Shown piece by piece: positions 34,601-42,042 of a stretch of DNA of 64,000 nt. The DNA comes from Megalonaias nervosa (Eukaryota; Mollusca; Bivalvia; Unionida; Unionidae). The stretch lies in assembly GCA_016617855.1 (NCBI GenBank), contig JAECUM010003240.1:22324-86323 (forward strand). Direction: 5' to 3'. Position 1 is the first letter of the stretch, and every line of letters begins with the position of its first letter. The notes below the pieces were generated by a model. It searched no databases and had not been told where the DNA came from. It saw only the letters and a list, made by a program, of their open reading frames with translations. Both the position numbers and the translations under genes were made by a program.

Positions 34601-36125
34601 CTGAAAAAAACTGATACACCAATCCAAATATGGTGGCAGTGTTTAAGACTCCTTTACAAACTGTTTTGTAGGGTGGGGGTAGGCAAATACTATAGCTGAT
34701 GTCTGCAAAGAGGAATCTTTACATAATCAAACTGTCTATTCACATGGGCACCATTTACCAACTTTTGAAAGACTATTCACATGGCTAGCATGTGCCCACA
34801 ATAGAAAAGACTATCCAAATGGTGACCAGTCAATGCATCAGGGAAGAGTCCAAAATATTCCAAATGATGTAAACTCAGCTAACATCACATATACCCATCA
34901 ATACTTTACTGGCTTGGCAGTCAATTTATTTGACTACAAAACATAGAGGAAATTATTCCATTGTGTCTCTTTTGTATGGTGGCTGTGTAATAAATGTTAC
35001 AGAGACTATCTGCTCAGCTGCCATTGCTAATAGTATTTGTACTGTGACCAGCGTTTGTCTCACAGTTTGGATTATAATAATTATGATTTGTTAAGCAAAC
35101 AATCTGAGGCTAGTCTGTGAATTTTCAATGTCAAGGTCATATCTCCTATACCATGAGATAGTCCCTAAATATTTAAATTCTAAACATTTTACATCAAAAA
35201 TTATACAGAGAGCAGTCTTTATATATTTAATAATCTATAAATTTATTTCTGAAAATAAAATGAAAACATTTTTTTAATTCTTGTGATGTATTGTTGTAAA
35301 CTCAGTCTTATGGAAATAGCAAAGGGAGATAATTAGGACTGCAACTACCGCTATAGATATTTATTGCTGTAAATATGATGCTGCCTTGCTTTTTGTAACA
35401 TGACCTTGACTTTTAAATGGAGGTCACATTTAATTTTATGTCATGTATTTAAAATTATTTCTGCATTACTTGCTACCATTGCAAGGTATGATTTCTACAA
35501 ATATTTTGAATGGCACCATAAAAAAATGATGACCCCTGCACGCTTAAGACACTATGTTAACAACCTTGCTCTGTGTGTGTATATGTGTGTGCACGTGTGT
35601 GTGTGTGATTTTTACCCATCTTATTGCAATTTTCTTACTACAGTGGCAGAATTTCTAAGGCATGTGAATTTACAAGTTTTAACAACAATGACTTGCAAAT
35701 ATGGAATAAATGGTAGTCAGTTGCAAAAATGAGTATATTTCGCAAATCATGTAAGCGGCAACTTTACTAATGGCTTTACGTAAATTAAATATATTACAGC
35801 CGTGTGAAGTCTTTCCCGATGGCGATGTTGTAAACTGTGCTAATGCTGGAAAGTGCACGGCTGTTATAAATTACATAGTTGTTAGTTTTCTGATGACATT
35901 CAATTTACAACATTGCAAATCAGTTCTCACAGCATTCAGTGCCCCCCTAGCTTTAAAGGAGCCAGTTTTCTGCATATTTTCTGCTTTGAAGAAGAATTTT
36001 CTTCCACGGCCCATCTGTGTATCGAAAAAGGCGGAGGTGAAGACAGGAGTCTGGTGGACGGATTCGGATATTCGATGATATGCCCTCATTATATCACTCA
36101 CAGTTACCGGCAAAGACTTTAACAT
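7451..36125 (-). CDS. SRR: Serine racemase (PLP fold type II), nine coding exons, complete
   Basis: This gene encodes a cytosolic PLP enzyme that interconverts L- and D-serine and, in this family, also eliminates water from serine to give pyruvate. Coding exons: 36125-35931, 30882-30841, 27906-27740, 22434-22350, 21519-21393, 17816-17766, 16026-15899, 13723-13673, 7600-7451. They join in frame to 331 codons; human SRR has 340. Visible motifs: QKTGSFK with the Schiff-base lysine at K58, HSSGNHG with S84 and N86, R135, VIAGQGT at 159-165, SGGGM at 185-189 binding the PLP phosphate, E210 of the metal site, and CGGNVD at 316-321. From R135 to Q163 it aligns to human SRR as I remember it without gaps. 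Unlike human, it has Tyr at 154, Cys at the PLP-N1 position (316), and no C-terminal PDZ-binding tail. A related dehydratase activity cannot be excluded. The gene looks intact despite transposon-filled introns. Confidence 0.93.
7619..7797. mobile_element. MITE family M1, copy B, next to SRR exon 9
   Basis: The left end is tatacctgcttataagtcag and the right end ctgacttgcaagcaagtata, which are inverted. The core matches the other M1 copies. It lies about 20 bp upstream (in transcript sense) of the last SRR 3' splice site. Confidence 0.75.
8002..9529 (+). pseudogene. THAP-domain DDE4 transposase, frameshifted
   Basis: The N-terminus carries a THAP-type zinc finger pattern: C-x4-C in SCAVNGC, W in LKWIKAFNRK, and C-x2-H in VCSEHF. 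The C-terminal DDE4 domain keeps all three acidic residues: IIDCAE (about 9020), ADHGF (about 9243) and HVERNIRRLK (about 9378). An HTH-like RFGISVSLASKIF segment precedes the catalytic core. It is broken by frameshifts near 8110, 8330-8400 and 9310, and by an in-frame TAA at 8814-8816. The order and spacing otherwise fit a single transposase of about 450-500 residues. It is a relic and encodes no functional protein. Confidence 0.85.
9530..10244. other. Interval between the two converging transposon relics
   Basis: AT-rich sequence with no coding signal, presumably the 3' regions of both transposon genes. Confidence 0.5.
10245..13019 (-). pseudogene. YqaJ-type exonuclease ORF of the same transposon, broken
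   Basis: Reading from 13019 leftward, the N-terminal block has EWPNVMYGDIHSYL and KSLQSYNYFQSGNVDTV. A C-S-H-V-x-A-L-L region follows (CSHVGALLWKIENAVR, 12650-12610), the remains of a SWIM-like zinc finger seen in these proteins. Then the Tigger-like insertion intervenes. After it comes the exonuclease core with SEIKAKQFLN and DTLLEIKSP (10620-10590), then a C-terminal block ending FYYKQMMPRL. The E-x-K catalytic pair is present, but the usual P-D-G motif before it reads R-N-G. Stops and frame changes fall between blocks near 12760 and 10464. It is non-functional. Confidence 0.75.
10896..12224 (+). mobile_element. Tigger/pogo-like element, copy 1 (1329 bp)
   Basis: The ends are inverted: CAGTCCTACCCACTTATG on the left, and cagtcccacccgtttatg on the right when read on the minus strand. 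TA flanks both sides (10894-10895 and 12225-12226), the Tc1/mariner-type target duplication. Near the left end two ~85-bp units are tandemly repeated (about 11090-11250). At 11460-11558 a short frame encodes KRRLNLQSLETKYLAVKEVE and TSRKDVCEKF, resembling the CENP-B/Tigger N-terminal helix-turn-helix, then a stop. It is non-autonomous. It splits the YqaJ relic. Confidence 0.8.
13673..13723 (-). CDS. SRR: SRR coding exon 8 (residues 266-282)
   Basis: This 51-nt exon lies between TTTACAG and AAG|GTAATT, phase 0 on both sides. It encodes TDKSIIEGMKFSFEKMK, which aligns with TEDEIKCATQLVWERMK of human SRR. It is too short to call by ORF length; splice sites, phase and alignment support it. Confidence 0.87.
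13826..14023. mobile_element. MITE family M1, copy C
   Basis: The left end is cacttgtaagttgagtccaa and the right end gttggactgggcttaaaagc followed by aagtgtatatggta. These are inverted and match copies A, B and D. It lies in SRR intron 7. Confidence 0.75.
14952..15293. repeat. 38-bp minisatellite, nine copies
   Basis: Exactly 342 bp = 9 x 38. The unit begins aaataagtatgtctacctct and ends ccatattc. The copies differ by only a few substitutions (for example tatgtctat, tctgcctc, aagcatg, gatagac). It lies in SRR intron 7. Confidence 0.95.
15862..15890. repeat. (GA)n microsatellite beside SRR exon 7 donor
   Basis: A GA run on the plus strand becomes a CT run starting about 10 nt inside the intron in transcript sense. 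Confidence 0.9.
15899..16026 (-). CDS. SRR: SRR coding exon 7, probable GC splice donor (residues 223-265)
   Basis: The acceptor is TTGTAG. The exon encodes GERLWPNPPRFLNTIADGIR, and later HLTWPIILQLVEKEVFSV. TIADG and TWPII match human SRR. The best-aligned exon end is FSV, followed by GCAAGT, a GC donor. A GT donor three bases upstream would delete one valine and keep frame. A GA-rich run on the plus strand (15862-15890) lies just inside the intron. Confidence 0.88.
16027..17765. other. SRR intron 6, nothing recognised
   Basis: AT-rich intron. Short open frames at 16684-17113 match nothing I know and show no codon structure. Confidence 0.6.
17766..17816 (-). CDS. SRR: SRR coding exon 6 (residues 206-223)
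   Basis: This 51-nt exon has acceptor TTTTCAG and donor GGCAG|GTAAGA. It encodes VFMVEPEGKMAEKCLKA. E210 aligns with the first metal ligand of human SRR. The following ligands (human A214 and D216) are not obviously conserved because the loop is about two residues longer. Confidence 0.87.
18360..20700. repeat. Long divergent tandem array, ~150-170 bp unit
   Basis: Segments such as gtgaccttgacctttgaccc, ataggcttcttccttacccc, gtgcaagccatccacaaagt and 'gttattgtgcaaaaaccat' recur in the same order about a dozen times with strong divergence. It occupies most of SRR intron 5. The open frames inside it are incidental. Confidence 0.75.
21393..21519 (-). CDS. SRR: SRR coding exon 5 (residues 164-206)
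   Basis: The acceptor is CCTAG and the donor AAAG|GTATAG. The exon encodes GTIAVEFLQQVPDLDAILVP followed by VSGGGMTSGIAIAAK, the glycine loop that holds the PLP phosphate. It ends phase 1 in the V206 codon. Confidence 0.93.
22350..22434 (-). CDS. SRR: SRR coding exon 4 (residues 135-163)
   Basis: The acceptor is TTTAAG and the donor CAG|GTGAGT. The exon completes R135, the substrate-carboxylate ligand in human SRR, and runs to VIAGQ. Position 154 is Tyr where human has Asn, and 155-157 read D-H-Y rather than three serines. Confidence 0.9.
22640..23260. repeat. Interspersed repeat, copy 2 (related to 3330-3900)
   Basis: Order-conserved blocks shared with 3330-3900. This copy also contains the small inverted-repeat element at 22794-22883, absent from copy 1, which dates that insertion as later. 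It lies in SRR intron 3. Confidence 0.5.
22794..22883. mobile_element. Short 90-bp inverted-repeat element
   Basis: The ends are agtctggttccctg and cagggaaccagact, a perfect 14-bp inverted repeat. The flanks read ACT on both sides, a possible 3-bp target duplication as in PIF/Harbinger MITEs. Confidence 0.6.
24711..26067. mobile_element. hAT-like DNA transposon inserted in the LINE (1357 bp)
   Basis: The left end is cagggttcatacacttttgg with caaggacttttcaaggac subterminal repeats. The right end, read on the minus strand, is caggtttcgcaaggtaactt with the same subterminal motif. The direct repeat TATAC flanks it. hAT elements usually make 8-bp duplications, so the class is provisional. A minus-strand frame (25380-24988) of 130 codons lies inside. 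Confidence 0.7.
24988..25380 (-). CDS. Unidentified 130-codon frame inside the hAT-like element
   Basis: Begins MDDFKMMCECIISCVEV, with a basic, cysteine-containing middle (GRPMCFREVCRRENVGFG) and a hydrophobic C-terminus. I recognise no transposase motif. It may be a remnant of the element's own protein or a captured host exon. It is longer than expected by chance in sequence this AT-rich, but there is no further evidence that it is expressed. Confidence 0.3.
   Translation of the reverse strand: MDDFKMMCECIISCVEVIPENDFVCRRQLQVRINYANRYIQGRPMCFREVCRRENVGFGNLRKLRLLPNIQEAAFTPTKDKHVYMALRKWKIYLGIFLQELTHFIWSKMPGKCFQPQLVSKTRIQFLFFI
26545..27240 (+). mobile_element. 5'-truncated LINE (CR1/L2-like) 3' end with ATT tail
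   Basis: It holds the reverse transcriptase C-terminal region, about 475 bp of 3' sequence with the stem-like 'gcgcttagagc ... ggcgctatacaaag' motif, and an (ATT)n tail at about 27213-27235. This tail type is typical of CR1/L2-clade elements. It is a separate family from the split reverse transcriptase just upstream. Confidence 0.8.
26556..27044 (+). pseudogene. Reverse transcriptase C-terminal fragment, CR1/L2-like
   Basis: A 162-codon open frame with SRLDYCNSILSGSSQYLLQK, LQKVQNTAARIILRIPR, LHWLSIRSRIKHKI, and a WNELPTALR block near the end. These are the hallmark C-terminal motifs of CR1/L2/Jockey-type reverse transcriptases. The catalytic domain is missing through 5' truncation. The unbroken frame suggests a fairly recent insertion. 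Confidence 0.85.
27740..27906 (-). CDS. SRR: SRR coding exon 3 (residues 80-135)
   Basis: The exon starts at ATC after an AG acceptor and encodes ITHSSGNHGQALAW and then VVPNNASDVKKSAIEAYGA. It holds S84, the re-face acid/base residue that separates racemases from most threonine dehydratases (which have Ala there), and N86. The donor is GACAG|GTGTGT, splitting the R135 codon 2+1. Confidence 0.92.
28213..29628 (-). mobile_element. Tigger/pogo-like element, copy 2, inverted (1416 bp)
   Basis: Same family as 10896-12224 in opposite orientation. TA precedes it (28211-28212), but the right flank reads AG, so one side of the target duplication has mutated. It carries three ~85-bp subterminal units (about 29170-29440) against two in copy 1. 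That accounts for the 87-bp length difference. The HTH-like fragment is at about 28880-28982 on the minus strand. It lies in SRR intron 2. Confidence 0.8.
29693..29785. repeat. ~41-bp tandem duplication
   Basis: The segment ttgaaggctgcagtgggtga plus gcccattgtgctaat is present twice in direct tandem. Confidence 0.85.
30841..30882 (-). CDS. SRR: SRR coding exon 2, 42-nt small exon (residues 66-79)
   Basis: This 42-nt exon sits between TTTCAG and GTAAGT on the minus strand and is phase 0 at both ends. It encodes VKCLKESSPGVQGV, which joins GALNA of exon 1 to ITHSSGNHG of exon 3. That is the variable loop before the SSGNHG motif in human SRR. It is too short for ORF prediction; the evidence is two good splice sites, phase and alignment position. 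Confidence 0.88.
32076..32250 (+). mobile_element. tRNA-derived SINE
   Basis: Pol III promoter boxes are present: A box TGGCTCAGCGG (32088-32098) and B box GGTTCAAATCC (32132-32142), 33 bases apart, as in a tRNA. It does not fold as an intact tRNA and continues into a non-tRNA body ('cttggtcaagacaatttcct') typical of SINEs. The 3' end is not defined. It lies in SRR intron 1. Confidence 0.65.
32300..35930. other. Rest of SRR intron 1, little recognised
   Basis: AT-rich. It holds a TG-rich run at about 35573-35607 and short open frames (33104-33427, 35400-35732) without recognisable protein content. Confidence 0.5.
35931..36125 (-). CDS. SRR: SRR coding exon 1 (residues 1-65)
   Basis: The exon encodes the N-terminus through GALNA and includes QKTGSFK with catalytic K58. 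The ATG has A at -3 (ACAATG), and the N-terminal length matches human SRR to within about one residue, which supports this start. The donor is GCT|GTGAGA, phase 0. Reading past it gives about 19 residues that do not fit the family, so the open frame beyond 35931 is intron. Confidence 0.92.
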
Positions 36126-36330
36126 TGTATCTAGTTGAGTATAAGTGGAATTTTGGTAATGAATGTGATTCGAAATTACTTATAAACTAAATTGTAATGT
36201 TCGGTGTGGCTGGTGCTCCGGCTGTCAGCAGACGATGTTTATGAAGAGTGACCTTTCTTTGGCTAATACAAAATATCAATTGTCAGATACGTCATGGCCC
36301 GGACTGAAAAACTCCTTGAGCATTTTTTTT
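36126..36330 (-). promoter_or_regulatory. Presumed SRR 5' UTR/promoter region
   Basis: This is the sequence immediately upstream of the SRR ATG on the minus strand. It is less AT-rich than its surroundings and contains TGACGTA (plus 36288-36294), which resembles a CRE half-site. I see no clear TATA box at a fixed distance, and the transcription start is not determinable from sequence. The call rests mainly on position. Confidence 0.35.
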
Positions 36331-36439
36331 TTTTAGGAAACAGCAAATGTCTGCATAAACAACAAACATTTAGGCAGACTAGTCAAAATGTGCACCAAAT
36401 ACAAAAATATTTACATAATGGACTCCATAAATAAACGTC

Positions 36440-36650
36440 ACAGACGCTAGGGAACAGAACCGTGTAAGAGGTTGGCAATACAGGCGATCCCAGGACGCCA
36501 AGCCGGGGAGTTTGGCGGTTGTGGTGAGAGGCTCATTTTGTAGAATTTTCGGGGAAGGGGTGCACCGTTTCGTCCAGCGCAAACCTGCGACGGCCCTGCT
36601 TGGACAGTCAGTGAGCTGGGGGGGGGGGGCGGCAGAGCGAAAAGGAAAAT
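36440..36650. other. Isolated GC-rich block upstream of SRR
   Basis: About 200 bp of GC-rich, CpG-containing sequence stand in an otherwise AT-rich region, ending in a run of about 12 G at 36618-36629. Two overlapping minus-strand frames stay open for 75-99 codons, but I recognise no protein. It could be a CpG-rich promoter segment or a young insertion. No RNA gene signature was recognised. Confidence 0.4.
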
Positions 36651-37082
36651 GAACGTACTCACATAAACATACATTCATTTGTCACTTGAAATTTGAAAAT
36701 TGTTTTATTCTTGTGAACGTTTAGTTGGTATTATGTACACTTTGAGTAAATAAACACAGATTTTTACTTTGGTATCCTTTCGAGAAAAGTCGGGGCTCTT
36801 TAAAAATTTTATACTCATACAACCCCCAACCCCCCAACCCCCCGCACTCCAAAAGAGAACACTTGTTCTTATCCGGCTCTGTTCGTTAAATGTATATGAT
36901 TAAAGTAAATACGGTATATACTAGCTTATGAATCGCGTTCATCTGCAAAAATAATGCGCCGGCAGATAAGGGTGATTGCTATTTTGTTATACTGATTACA
37001 CCTTAAAGTGTTCCTCTAGCTCTAAAACGGCTAGTGTTCTGCACATTCTCTACTTTGAACAAGATAAATGAGTAAATGAGTA

Positions 37083-37086
37083 TAAC

Positions 37087-37175
<89 letters not shown>
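37083..37175. repeat. (TAA)n microsatellite
   Basis: About 30 units with one interruption near 37133. Confidence 0.92.
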
Positions 37176-37177
<2 letters not shown>

Positions 37178-37391
37178 GTTATCGAATTTCTAGGGTCAGT
37201 TGTGGGGAATAATGTATGATAACCTATTTTGTTGTCCGGCGTATACTTTAACCTGGGATATTATATTCCCAGTTTTAACAATGTACAATGTACAAAGAAA
37301 GATACTCGGAAACGATTCATACCAACTCAGTTCAACTGAATGCAGCATCTCATCCCCAATGGCTCGTCATAATTGTTGCCTAAAGAAACAA

Positions 37392-37433
37392 AAATAAATA
37401 AATAGATAAATAAATAAATAAAATAAAATAAAA
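37392..37433. repeat. (AAAT)n/(AAAAT)n microsatellite
   Basis: Short AT-rich tetramer/pentamer run. Confidence 0.8.
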
Positions 37434-38129
37434 ACTGACGAACCCACGTATCGACCCTAAACGAAACATCATATTCAGTTTAAAGACAAACATTAAACTG
37501 CTTGCTATTTCCTTTACCTTCTGATCGGTTAGTTAGTAAGTTGGTGTCATTGTTGGATGGTTAGTTGTTCATTATTGTATTATCTTCTTAAATGTTGGTG
37601 ACGATTCCAGCGAGAAAAGGCAAGTATGTGCATCGCAACAGAGTTATATTTTGCACTGTACATTCAGTTATGTACTGATATTAAGCTGAGACAAAAGCTT
37701 TCGTGGGAGATTTATGGGTCTAGGAGTGAGCCGGGTATACGTACTAGGTTTGCAGTACAACTGTCTCAAAATTATTCGTTCTTTTGCAATTTTCGCCACA
37801 CTCAAGGGTTGCAACAAAATTTAGTGAAACCAAATGTTCGATTAAAAATGGGTTTTTTAAGTTTGTATTGTGACACATAAAAAGAGGTGTAACAATCTTT
37901 TGATCGGTATATCTTGCACTTTTCTTTTTGATGTCGAGATACAGGGAACTTCCATTGCACTTAGCACTGGGTGCAAACTAAAGACCGGATAAATGTTATC
38001 AACCGCACCTTGGTTTGGTTCTGGTTCTGGTTTCCAATAGTCATGTTCCCGACCCGTTTATAATTAACGCCCATATATGTAATTATTTACAAATACACCA
38101 GGGTACCAGTCTAGTTTTATTTGGACCAT

Positions 38130-38237
38130 TAGGAACAGCATTCCGAATGAAAATACCGTAAACAATATGGAAACAACTAGGTGAAGATTGAGGCAAATTC
38201 GGCTTTAACGGGTAATTTTGTCAACAAAAACGTCCAG
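38130..38237 (+). other. Possible non-coding first exon of CCDC157
   Basis: The sequence ends in CGTCCAG|GTAAGTAT, a near-perfect 5' splice donor at 38238. CCDC157's first coding exon has its own acceptor only 4 nt before the ATG, so an upstream non-coding exon must exist. This is the best donor I noticed in the interval. The left boundary is arbitrary. This is inference only. Confidence 0.3.
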
Positions 38238-39179
38238 GTAAGTATAAATGCTATATGCATTTCCAGTTAGGCTCCGTTTGTCATGAAGGATAAAGTTCTT
38301 CTTTAATTTGGAATGACGATACCGGTATTTTGACGATGGTCACTTGTTTTCGAAGTGACTATCACCACTTATCGAACGTTTTCAAACATTGAAGGTATGC
38401 TTTTATAGGATTTGTTTTGTTCTATTTTGTTCTATTTTCAACCGAAAGGTAAAATTTAAATTTGGAAATGGACTGTACAAACTTTTATTGTAGTATTTTC
38501 GAATATGATGACTGGTATAAGAGATATATTCATAATTATAAGAATGCTGGCTGATTTCGGACCTAGATTATAGTCTGACTATACCTCCCCGTTTGTTTGT
38601 ACACCACCCCACCCCCCATTTCAGTGACGGTAATCTTTAGTGTGATAAAAAGTGCACAGAACTTAGATAATTCATTCATTGATTTATAATTTCTAACCTG
38701 AATGTGACCAGAGTGGCCCTAACACTGGCATTCTCTGCGCCTTTCACACTTAACGGACTTTCCATACTAACACGGCGCCATGTTGTGTACACTGTGGGCA
38801 AGTTGATTTCCTCAAACGACATTGTGATGTAGTTCATCCTATTTGGTAACTGCTAGATAATTCCGTAAATTACTGTCATGTTGAGAGTTTAAAGTTATAT
38901 CCTTTGCACACATATAAATAGAAATTACGCCAGTTGTTAAATTCATGTGAAAAACAAATTTGTAATTGTTTTTTTTTTTGCCTTTGCTCAATTCAGCATT
39001 GTTAATATAGGAAGAAGACGACATAGTATTTTCCTTCTATGTACATACTTATGTAGATGTGTATACACCCCTTCGCTGAAAATGGACTTGAGAATTAATT
39101 ACTAGGTCATAATGCAAGTGTGTCTGCTACACACGAGTCCATATAACACCGATTCAGTCGCATCATTTTTTGGTGATGC

Positions 39180-39262
39180 GTGCTTAGTCGTGACGGAATA
39201 TGGGCTGGTGTGTGCAGGCAAGGTGATGGGTGCCATTTACCCGCGGACCTGGGTTCGAATCT
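39180..39262 (+). mobile_element. Possible tRNA-like SINE fragment
   Basis: GGTTCGAATCTCC at about 39251-39263 matches a B box, and ggctggtgtgtgcagg upstream is a weak A-box match. No body or tail was identified. Confidence 0.3.
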
Positions 39263-39395
39263 CCATAGAGTATGAATTAAAAATTCTCTAACCTGTATGA
39301 TAGTATTATTTGTATTAAATTATTAATTCTGCCTTCTATTATCAAGCATTCTTCCATAGAATCCAGGGATAGCACTTTCTGTTCTATTTGGCATA

Positions 39396-39400
<5 letters not shown>

Positions 39401-39450
<50 letters not shown>
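39401..39450. repeat. (AT)n microsatellite
   Basis: Pure AT run of 25 units. Confidence 0.92.
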
Positions 39451-39452
<2 letters not shown>

Positions 39453-40021
39453 AAAAATTTAAATAGTCCTCATATTTATTACCAGAATTGCTGTATATCA
39501 TTGTAAATATTGTTTACCTTCTTTACCTTATATTTGTTTTAAATTGTCCACCATATTAGTTCAGCTGATAATTACTTCATTTTTCAGCCTCTTTTTTAAT
39601 GCTGCTTTTACAGGTTATAGTAAATATTACATGCATTGAATAACATATCTTAAAATTTCCATAGCAAGCCTTATTTGGAAAGTAAATTGCCACATGAATC
39701 TGGTGTTATCTGTCATGGCAGACAAAGTACTGTTAGAGTAAACATACCAATATAATTGACATGATATAGGCTTAATTTTATCATTAGCTAAAGTTCCTAA
39801 AACCCGTAACTTTACTTAGGTTGTAGAATTTAACTACAGTCATCTTTTCACGTTTGACAATAGTTTTATTTGCACTTTTGTAAGGTATAGGATCATTTCG
39901 TAGCCTCAACCACATTAAAGCTGTGACATTGTAGCTAATTCAAACCATGGGTGTGACATTTCAGCGAATTCAAACCATGGCTGATTGGGACCAAATCTCA
40001 GGCTGATTCAGATTATTCGGT

Positions 40022-41035
40022 GTTTCCCTTTATGCACATTTGTGCATCAGAAATGGACATTGGAGATATCTGATGCATACATTTTGTTGCTGTGCGTGTT
40101 TTTGACGCAAAGGATTCACATAATGCAATCAGGATTTATTTAATATCCCATGCTTAGGATGAGGGATGGCATCATGTAGACTTCAAGCATAGACATGGTT
40201 ATGTTGGAGTAGCTTCCCCTAATCTCGCAAGCTGTCACATGATATCCATTGAGCTCAGCAAGATGTCATCCAGACAAACTAACCACAATGTTTGTCAGAC
40301 TAGAAAATGATCTCCAGATGAAAACAGCATGCGCTCAGAATCACTAGCCAAGAAAGTGAAAGAAGTAGAACACAACAGAGTAACTGTGGATCTAACTTTA
40401 ATGAAAAATGGAGAAAATTCCCTTGACTGGAATACAGCACATCAATTGGGATTACAGGTGTGACTTCTGATTGCATGAATGCAAAGACTGGAAAAGTGAA
40501 TAATCCTTTCGTGACAGGGTTTAAGAATATTTTTAAAAATCTGCTCTTGTTCCCACAAGATATCTGGAGAATACATTATTACCCAAGGCGTTCTTTCACA
40601 ATAAAGAAATCAGTAAGCTTGCAGAGACAAAGTCGTTATTTGGATTACAAAGTCAGGGGGTCATTTTAGATTGTGTTGGTTTTTAACTTTGCTGCAATTT
40701 TAAAAATTGAAAGATTTTAAAAATTTAAGTGTAACTTACTAAAAGGAAGATGATTTTTTTTTTGATTTTTGGATTTTATGAAAGACAGTAAATTAACTAC
40801 CATTTGGTTAAAGAGTTTTGGGGGTTTTTTTTGTATTGGCTGATATATGTTATATGTAATATGTTGGTCTATAATATTGCTACAAAAACATAAAGGAGAC
40901 TGTCAGAAGTATGGCTTTGAACTAAAAGAAAATCAATTAGTAAAATTACTCTGTGAATGGACAATGCATTTGTTTGTTAATTTTATGAAAAAGTATGGAT
41001 AAGATGAAAATTTGTCAATACTGTTTTGACCGCCA
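40022..41035. repeat. Interspersed ~1-kb repeat R1, copy 1
   Basis: Begins near cacatttgtgcatcagaaat and ends near 'acaatgcatttgtttgttaatt'. It is co-linear with 61958-63085 in the same orientation. Shared stretches include caatcaggatttatttaata-type sequence, 'gatgagggatggcatc' and 'tggagtagcttcccctaatc'. There is no clear inverted end, no target duplication and no long frame. Class unknown. Confidence 0.75.
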
Positions 41036-41369
41036 GTGCTGACAGAAAGGGTTTGTTTTGACCCTCGATTTATACCCCTGGGGGATACATTGGATCATGT
41101 GAAGTATTTATAAGGAAGCAATGTAACACACATACTGATTTATATTAGTAGCATTACCATTTTCACTAATGTAGTGGAGAATGTAAAAATTTGGATCTTC
41201 AGTTTATAAATTTAATTTTTTGTAAATTACATTTATATTTTTTGACCCCTTCCCCAGTATTTATCATAAAGAAAACACAAAGTTCTTTTCAGAATTATTA
41301 TCTTTGAAAAACATTTTGGAACTTTTCATAAATTAGTCCATTATGACACACTTTTCAACACTATCAAAC

Positions 41370-41935
41370 ATTACTGTTTTCATTGAATCAAGCAAAGTCA
41401 TTAACATACCCTGACCAGTATTTGCTGGTAATTTGCATAAAATCTAATGATTATGTTTGAATTCTGAATTCAGAAAACAAATAACAATAATAGTGCCATT
41501 ATCTTGCATTTAGATTTTAAAACCAAAATAACTTTTAAGTATTTACAATAAAGAAAATATAAAATTATTCTGTGAATTAATATATCTGAAAAACATTTTA
41601 AAACTTTTCATATACCAGTATGGATAACTTTCAACACGACCAAACAGTAATGCACATAAATTGACCCATGGTTTTTATTGATTTTCTATGCAAATCATGC
41701 TTTCTTTACATTATATTTACCCCAACAAATTTTATGCAAAGAGATACTGATGAGTAATATAATAGTCTAATGACTTTACTGTTATCATTGAATCTAGCAA
41801 AGGCATTAACATACCCGATCATTATATGCTGGTAATTTGCATTTTATTACATTATTACTTATGAACTATGAATTCAGAAAATAAATAACAATAATAACGC
41901 CATTACCTTGCATAAAATTGTTTTTTTACATGCAG
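41370..41935. repeat. Diverged direct duplication, offset ~407 bp
   Basis: A block starting 'cattgaatc-agcaaag-cattaacataccc' and running through 'aataacaataat' occurs at about 41381-41530 and again at about 41787-41935. This implies a tandem unit of about 400 bp present nearly twice. Confidence 0.6.
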
Positions 41936-42042
41936 ATTTGAAGTGCTTAACATAGCTGGGAAATACTGATAATGAGAAATATATTTTAAATAAATATCAA
42001 TGTCACTTTTAAATCCCAGACAAATTTTAATAATATCTCACT

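Noticed and set aside
35871..35930. Extension of SRR exon 1 coding sequence past residue 65
   Set aside because: The extra residues do not match the family, and a good GTGAGA donor at 35930-35925 leads in phase to exon 2.
39277..39501. 74-codon frame with a Tyr-Ile repeat
   Set aside because: It is a translated (AT)n microsatellite.
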